26,173 bases of DNA from contig NZ_SUTK01000024.1 in the NCBI RefSeq assembly GCF_015062905.1, positions 1-26,173 on the forward strand, in the 5' to 3' direction. Of this stretch, positions 22,924 through 26,173 are shown piece by piece. The notes beneath the pieces are model-generated. The model had not been told where the DNA came from, searched no databases, and saw only the letters and a program-made list of their open reading frames with translations. The stretch is from Methanobrevibacter thaueri. Lineage in GTDB: Archaea > Methanobacteriota > Methanobacteria > Methanobacteriales > Methanobacteriaceae. Every line of letters starts with the position of its first letter. The first letter of the stretch is position 1. A program made the translations under genes and the position numbers.

Positions 22924-23778
22924 ATTAACTATAAGTTGATAATCATGCTGATGGGATTATGTTTCTTTTTATCAATCGCATGCGTTTCTGCAGACGATTT
23001 TAATGAAACAGGCAATTTCACGGAATTAAATGATTTAATCAATGATGCTGATGATTGTGATATCAATTTAACAAGCGATTATGGATATGTTGATGGAGAT
23101 GAGGATGTAGTGATTTCAAAATCAGTCACCATCAATGGAAATAATCATACAATTGACCATAATGAATCTGCTATTGTCATAGATGCTAATGACTCCAATG
23201 TAGTTTTTGAAGAGGTTAACTTCTTAAATTACAGGTTTGATCTTTCGAATAATACCAATATGAATTTGACATTCATTGATTGTTCTTTCACAAACCCTAT
23301 TGGCAATTATTCAGATTCATCAATAACTATTAACCTGTATGATGGAGATTATATTACAGGAGAGATATCCCCTACAGTTAGACAGCTTGCCCAGTCAATT
23401 GTAGGAAATCTTACAGGTTATGAAGCCGCTTATGAGCTTGCCGTTTGGGTGGGCAAAAATATCAAACATAAAACAAGAGCAGGATTTTACCAAACACCCG
23501 ACATGACCTTGGAGCTAAGGCGCGGTAACTGCTGCAGTCAGACGGACCTGTTCCTGCATATGTGTGCTGCGGTAGGTCTTGACAAGCAACACAAGCTATA
23601 TTATGTTCATGTCGGTACCATGGAATTTGGGCACCGTCATTTCTTTGCAATGATTGACAACATAGTGATTGATCCCGATTCAAGATCATCTGACCCTTGG
23701 GGACATGCATTAATTGAGCCCTTTGAATTTTTCAGGATCACTCCATATCCGTACTTGCCTATTCCTAGAGAGTACTGA
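22924..23778 (+). CDS. Short secreted transglutaminase-fold protein with beta-helix-like N-terminal part; probable ATT start
   Basis: The frame can start at ATT 22924 (284 residues), TTG 22936 or ATG 22945. The strong GGAGGT at 22912-22917 lies 6 nt before ATT but 18 and 27 nt before the others. The ATT start also gives (M)NYKLIIML, matching the MNKK-type N-termini of the window's other adhesins, so I prefer it. A signal peptide (ending ACVSA) is followed by about 80 residues resembling the start of a parallel beta-helix adhesin (VVISKSVTINGNNHTI, SNVVFEEVNFLNY). A transglutaminase-like domain follows with, in TTG numbering, Cys199 (RRGNCCSQ), His235 (GHRHFFAM) and Asp246 (IDPDS). It is far shorter than typical adhesins, perhaps a trimmed derivative. 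A TATA-like CTTTATAAT lies at 22862-22870. Confidence 0.82.
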   Translation: MNYKLIIMLMGLCFFLSIACVSADDFNETGNFTELNDLINDADDCDINLTSDYGYVDGDEDVVISKSVTINGNNHTIDHNESAIVIDANDSNVVFEEVNFLNYRFDLSNNTNMNLTFIDCSFTNPIGNYSDSSITINLYDGDYITGEISPTVRQLAQSIVGNLTGYEAAYELAVWVGKNIKHKTRAGFYQTPDMTLELRRGNCCSQTDLFLHMCAAVGLDKQHKLYYVHVGTMEFGHRHFFAMIDNIVIDPDSRSSDPWGHALIEPFEFFRITPYPYLPIPREY

Positions 23779-23794
23779 TTAAAAAAGGCTAAAT

Positions 23795-23836
23795 TTAACT
23801 TAGAGAATATACATCTAAGTTAACTTATTTTTTTAA
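23795..23836 (+). terminator. Hairpin plus U-tract terminator after the short transglutaminase gene
   Basis: TTAACTTAGA (23795-23804) pairs perfectly with TCTAAGTTAA (23814-23823) around a 9-nt loop, and a T7-containing tract follows. Confidence 0.75.
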
Positions 23837-23894
23837 AAAGAATTAAGTTTCCATAAATTAAAAGAAGACATGAAATTTTAGTAGGTTTGTTAAC

Positions 23895-23919
23895 TCAAGC
23901 ATCATTTAACGATGCTTGA
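23895..23919. terminator. Hairpin between convergent genes, possible terminator for the minus-strand gene
   Basis: TCAAGCATC (23895-23903) pairs with GATGCTTGA (23911-23919) around 7 nt, 24 nt beyond the stop of the minus-strand gene. No strong U-tract follows on that strand, so the role is uncertain. Confidence 0.45.
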
Positions 23920-23943
23920 AATTAAGTATAATTGCATCAGTAA

Positions 23944-24540
23944 TTATCTGAAAAACCATTTGAATTCTATTTCAAGATTTGGGTCTATTTCCAGGACCTT
24001 TTCGGAAACATAATCCCTTAATTTTAATAAGTTTTCCTCGGAATCAGAGGTAATGTAAATGATTTCAGGCAGAATTTCCAGATTTTCGGTTGATTTTCCT
24101 TCAAGAGGTCTGAAATTAGGCTTGAATCCTTTGCAATATCCATACTTGGTATTTGTGTATTTCAATCCATCGATTTTTTCAAACGTACCCCTTTTCAAAA
24201 ATTTAACATTGTCAAATTTAATGGCGACCTGAGCTCCATACTTAACGGTTACCAGAAACTCGCCTGTCTCTTCATCCCTCAAAACATAATCTATTTTGAG
24301 ACCGTTTAAATCATTAATCAAATTTTCCACTTGTTTATTTAATAATGTGTCATTTTCAGCTATTATCTTAAAGAAAATGATGTCATTGGATATATTGCTT
24401 GTATCTATTGGTTGTTTAGAAAAATAAATATAGGAAGTTGTGTCTTTGGCTTCAGTTGCATATTGGGATATGATATCATTTACATCGGATACCTTTGAAC
24501 AATTGATAATGCCTAAAATAAAATTTCTCTTAACTGACAT
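23944..24540 (-). CDS. Hypothetical cytosolic protein
   Basis: This 198-residue protein is not one I recognise. There is no signal peptide or membrane segment. The sequence alternates predicted strands and helices in what looks like two similar halves, each with a strand, a helix and a strand (NFILGIINC, DIIFFKIIAENDTLLNKQVENLINDLNGLKIDYVL; then EIIYITSDSEENLLKLRDYVSEKVLEIDPNLEIEFKWFF). This could reflect a duplicated ferredoxin-like or ACT-like fold. The middle holds a Lys/Tyr/Gly-rich stretch (KRGTFEKIDGLKYTNTKYGY). It is a single-gene unit without a visible Shine-Dalgarno. Its start faces a decayed MFS gene and the insertion element, so it may mark the edge of a variable segment. Confidence 0.62.
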   Translation of the reverse strand: MSVKRNFILGIINCSKVSDVNDIISQYATEAKDTTSYIYFSKQPIDTSNISNDIIFFKIIAENDTLLNKQVENLINDLNGLKIDYVLRDEETGEFLVTVKYGAQVAIKFDNVKFLKRGTFEKIDGLKYTNTKYGYCKGFKPNFRPLEGKSTENLEILPEIIYITSDSEENLLKLRDYVSEKVLEIDPNLEIEFKWFFR

Positions 24541-24660
24541 GAATATTATTTTAGTTTTTCTTGTAATAAATATGTTACATATATTGCATTTTTTGGCATA
24601 TCATGGCGATTTTGAAATTCTGAATATCTATTGATTTGCTTTCATGGTTTCAAATTGTTC

Positions 24661-24899
24661 GTCACGGCTTTTTAACGTAAAAGTCCGAAAACTTGGCCAT
24701 TACCGGGAACCGATCATGAAAGCAATTACAAAAAGCGTAAATATCCAACTGGATTCCCTGCTTGTGAGATTAAAGCTTTGCTCAATTGAAGGTAGAACAG
24801 GGCCGATTATGCCCGTATCCAGAGAACCCATGAAGACTCCTATCAGAATAGTGCGAGTATCAGATTTCGTGTTTTTGTGTCTAAAGTTTTCGATTTCAT
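24661..24899 (-). pseudogene. Remnant of an MFS transporter gene (N-terminal part)
   Basis: Reading the minus strand from ATG 24899 gives MKSKTLDTKTRNLILALF and then a stop. A shift of frame near 24850 restores GVFMGSLDTGIIGPVLP, the first-helix signature of DHA2 exporters, followed by IEQSFNLTSRESSWIFTLFVIAFMIGS. A second shift near 24695 restores PVMAKFSDFYVKK, which resembles the motif-A loop (G-x-x-S-D-x-x-G-R-K), and then a stop. At least two frameshifts and the loss of everything after helix 2 show it is dead. The sequence differs from the intact MFS gene at 11853-13238, so it is not a recent copy of it. The insertion element's right end lies about 107 nt upstream of this start. Confidence 0.75.
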
Positions 24900-25005
24900 G
24901 TTATTTTCACTTATGGTTAATTTGTCGGCAGATTTTCTGAATATGTGTCAAATGATTTAAAGATACCTGTTTTCAGTTCTATATTTTTTCTTTAAAAAAC
25001 TTTGT

Positions 25006-25078
25006 TTGAACCTCTCCGACCTGTAGAGGTCGGAGATTCTTAGGTAATCCATTCTATATGAATGGAAAATATTCTAAG
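25006..25078 (-). ncRNA. Structured right end, candidate omega/reRNA scaffold
   Basis: Directly after the tnpB stop the minus strand folds into two stem-loops. The first is an outer CTTAG/CTAAG pair (25039-25043 with 25074-25078) enclosing CCATTC/GAATGG (25049-25054 with 25060-25065). The second is a 10-bp GC-rich hairpin (25013-25022 with 25027-25036, 4-nt loop). It ends in TTCAA. TnpB guide RNAs are known to be made from this part of the element, with the guide lying just outside the end; here that would be sequence below 25006. Expression is not shown. Confidence 0.55.
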
Positions 25079-26170
25079 CTATCCCCCAGGTCCCCTAGGT
25101 TCTGTTTTTAGTGTTTTTAACCCTTCGTTTAAGATGTTGATTGCTGCGTTGTGGTCTCTTTGATGTTGTGTGCCGCATTTTGGGCAATTCCATTGTCTGT
25201 CTTTTAGGGTTATGTTGTTGTTTTTGTGGCCGCATTTGTGGCATGTTTTTGTGGAAGCGAACCATTGGTCTATTTCGATGAATGTTTTACCGTATAGTTC
25301 TGCTTTGTATTTGATTTTTTGTTTTAGTTTATACCATGCGGCATCATGAATTCCACTGCTGACATGATGATTTTTTAGCATTCCTTTGATGTTTAATGTT
25401 TCCATTACGATTATATCGTATTCTGTGACTATTTTTTTGCTTATTTTGTGGTGGAAATCGTTTATTATGTTGTTTCTTTTGTGTTCGAGTTGTTGTAGTT
25501 TTTCTACGGCTTTTAGGTAGTTGCTTCCATATGGTGATGATTGGAATCTGCGGGATATTATTTTGCGTTGTTTTTTTATTTTATTATCTAAATCACGGGT
25601 GTCTGGTTTGGCTATCGCCTCTCCCGTTGATAATGTGATATAATTTTTTAACCCAACGTCAATTCCCACTGCTTTACCGGTTAATGGAAGCGGATCTATA
25701 CGGATTTCAATTCTATAAGTCAATATTGCAAACCATCTTCCCTTGTCATATAAGATGGTTACGGTTTGTATTCTGCCGATTATTGGTCGCAGACCACGCA
25801 GTTTGATGAAACCGTATTTATTTAGTCTTATGTAATTGCCTTTGAGTCTAATGCTGTTGTTTACATTTTTAAGGGTAAATGATTGTACTGGATTTTTTAA
25901 TGTTTTAATCCTTGGTTCACCGGACAATCTTTTATCATAGCGTTTATATGCTCTTTGTAGGCGTTGTGTAGACTCTTGTAAAGCAGTAGAGTCAATTTCA
26001 TATAGAAATGGGTTTTCATGCTTTAATTCACGCAAACAATCATTATAAAAACTCCTATTTATCCTAATCTTTTCATCCTTAGATTCAGGGCAATTCTTAT
26101 CAATTATTTTATTGTGGATTCTTGCTTGCCTTACTTTTTGTCTAACGTTGTTGCTAACAAAACGGGAAGC
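25079..26170 (-). CDS. tnpB: TnpB-like RNA-guided nuclease (IS605 OrfB family), N-terminus missing or disrupted
   Basis: The frame is open for 363 codons up to an in-frame TGA at 26171-26173, the last bases of the window. The catalytic RuvC residues are present (numbered from TTG 26035): Asp126 (GIDVG), Glu212 (METLN) and Asp294 (DHNAAINI). So is the zinc ribbon Cys265-x2-Cys268 and Cys284-x2-Cys287. The upstream codons read ASRFVSN, matching the conserved G-x-x-RFV-x-N near the TnpB N-terminus, and the stop sits where a Gly (GGA) is expected. A start at TTG 26035 would omit the N-terminal domain, so the gene is either disrupted by one nonsense change or begins differently. It acts as a guide-directed DNA nuclease that maintains the element; the present copy may be inactive. 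Confidence 0.82.
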   Translation of the reverse strand, partial: ASRFVSNNVRQKVRQARIHNKIIDKNCPESKDEKIRINRSFYNDCLRELKHENPFLYEIDSTALQESTQRLQRAYKRYDKRLSGEPRIKTLKNPVQSFTLKNVNNSIRLKGNYIRLNKYGFIKLRGLRPIIGRIQTVTILYDKGRWFAILTYRIEIRIDPLPLTGKAVGIDVGLKNYITLSTGEAIAKPDTRDLDNKIKKQRKIISRRFQSSPYGSNYLKAVEKLQQLEHKRNNIINDFHHKISKKIVTEYDIIVMETLNIKGMLKNHHVSSGIHDAAWYKLKQKIKYKAELYGKTFIEIDQWFASTKTCHKCGHKNNNITLKDRQWNCPKCGTQHQRDHNAAINILNEGLKTLKTEPRGPGG

Positions 26171-26173
26171 TCA

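Larger units (their letters stand above)
25006..26173 (-). mobile_element. IS605/IS1341-type insertion element, right end and tnpB, left end outside the window
   Basis: The tnpB gene is followed on the minus strand by a structured right end and the sequence TTCAA (minus strand, 25010-25006), a common end of such elements. No tnpA is visible in the window; it may lie beyond the edge or be absent (IS1341-type). The element's inner sequence runs to the window edge. Confidence 0.75.

Noticed and set aside
24644..24940. 98-residue plus-strand ORF
   Set aside because: It lies opposite a frameshifted MFS remnant whose minus-strand translation is clearly transporter-like; the plus-strand product has no recognisable features.

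Overview
The window looks like an AT-rich euryarchaeal chromosome from the Methanobacteriales, most likely Methanobrevibacter or a close relative. The clues are archaeal TATA/BRE promoters (TTTATATAA preceded by AAAAAG), U-tract terminators, large Sec-secreted adhesin-like proteins built from Ig-like repeats, transglutaminase-fold domains and pseudomurein-binding-type repeats. All assignments rest on reading motifs and translations; no database search was run.

Layout. 1-2259 (+): the 3' end of a TelA-type gene, a small membrane protein, a flavin-binding PNPOx-like protein and a family-1 uracil-DNA glycosylase. 2262-3627 (-): a small secreted protein and a Cys-rich YkgJ-type protein. 4085-9686 (+): two tandem paralogous surface proteins ending in a Cys-His-Asp transglutaminase-fold domain, with near-copy promoters. 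9720-11708 (-): a standalone CARF + HEPN-like protein of the Cas02710 type, behind a membrane-anchored M14-like peptidase. 11853-13703 (-): a MarR regulator and a 14-TM MFS exporter, with a palindromic operator over the promoter. 14174-15157: a possible micro-ORF and a TPR-HIRAN protein, divergent from an FAD disulfide-oxidoreductase relative (15235-16686). 16868-18930 (-): a cysteine synthase homologue, a GNAT acetyltransferase and a small secreted protein. 19406-20983 (+): a third adhesin-like protein with a Cys-Cys-His-His tail. 21110-22842 (+): a TetR regulator overlapping a radical SAM gene. 22924-23778 (+): a short beta-helix/transglutaminase surface protein whose best start codon is ATT. 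23944-24540 (-): an unknown protein. 24661-24899 (-): a decayed MFS transporter start. 25006 to the end (-): an IS605/IS1341-type element with tnpB and a structured right end that could be a guide-RNA scaffold.

How it fits together. Much of the window concerns the cell envelope: three transglutaminase-fold proteins, a further adhesin-like protein, an M14-like ectopeptidase and two small secreted proteins. The rest is a mix of nucleic-acid and mobile-element functions (Ung, CARF-HEPN, HIRAN, TnpB) and two self-contained regulator/effector units (MarR-MFS, TetR-radical SAM).

The most unusual signal is in front of the two tandem adhesins. A 13-nt palindrome upstream of the TATA box and a stem-loop at the predicted mRNA 5' end each keep their position and symmetry between the paralogues while their sequence changes in a compensatory way.
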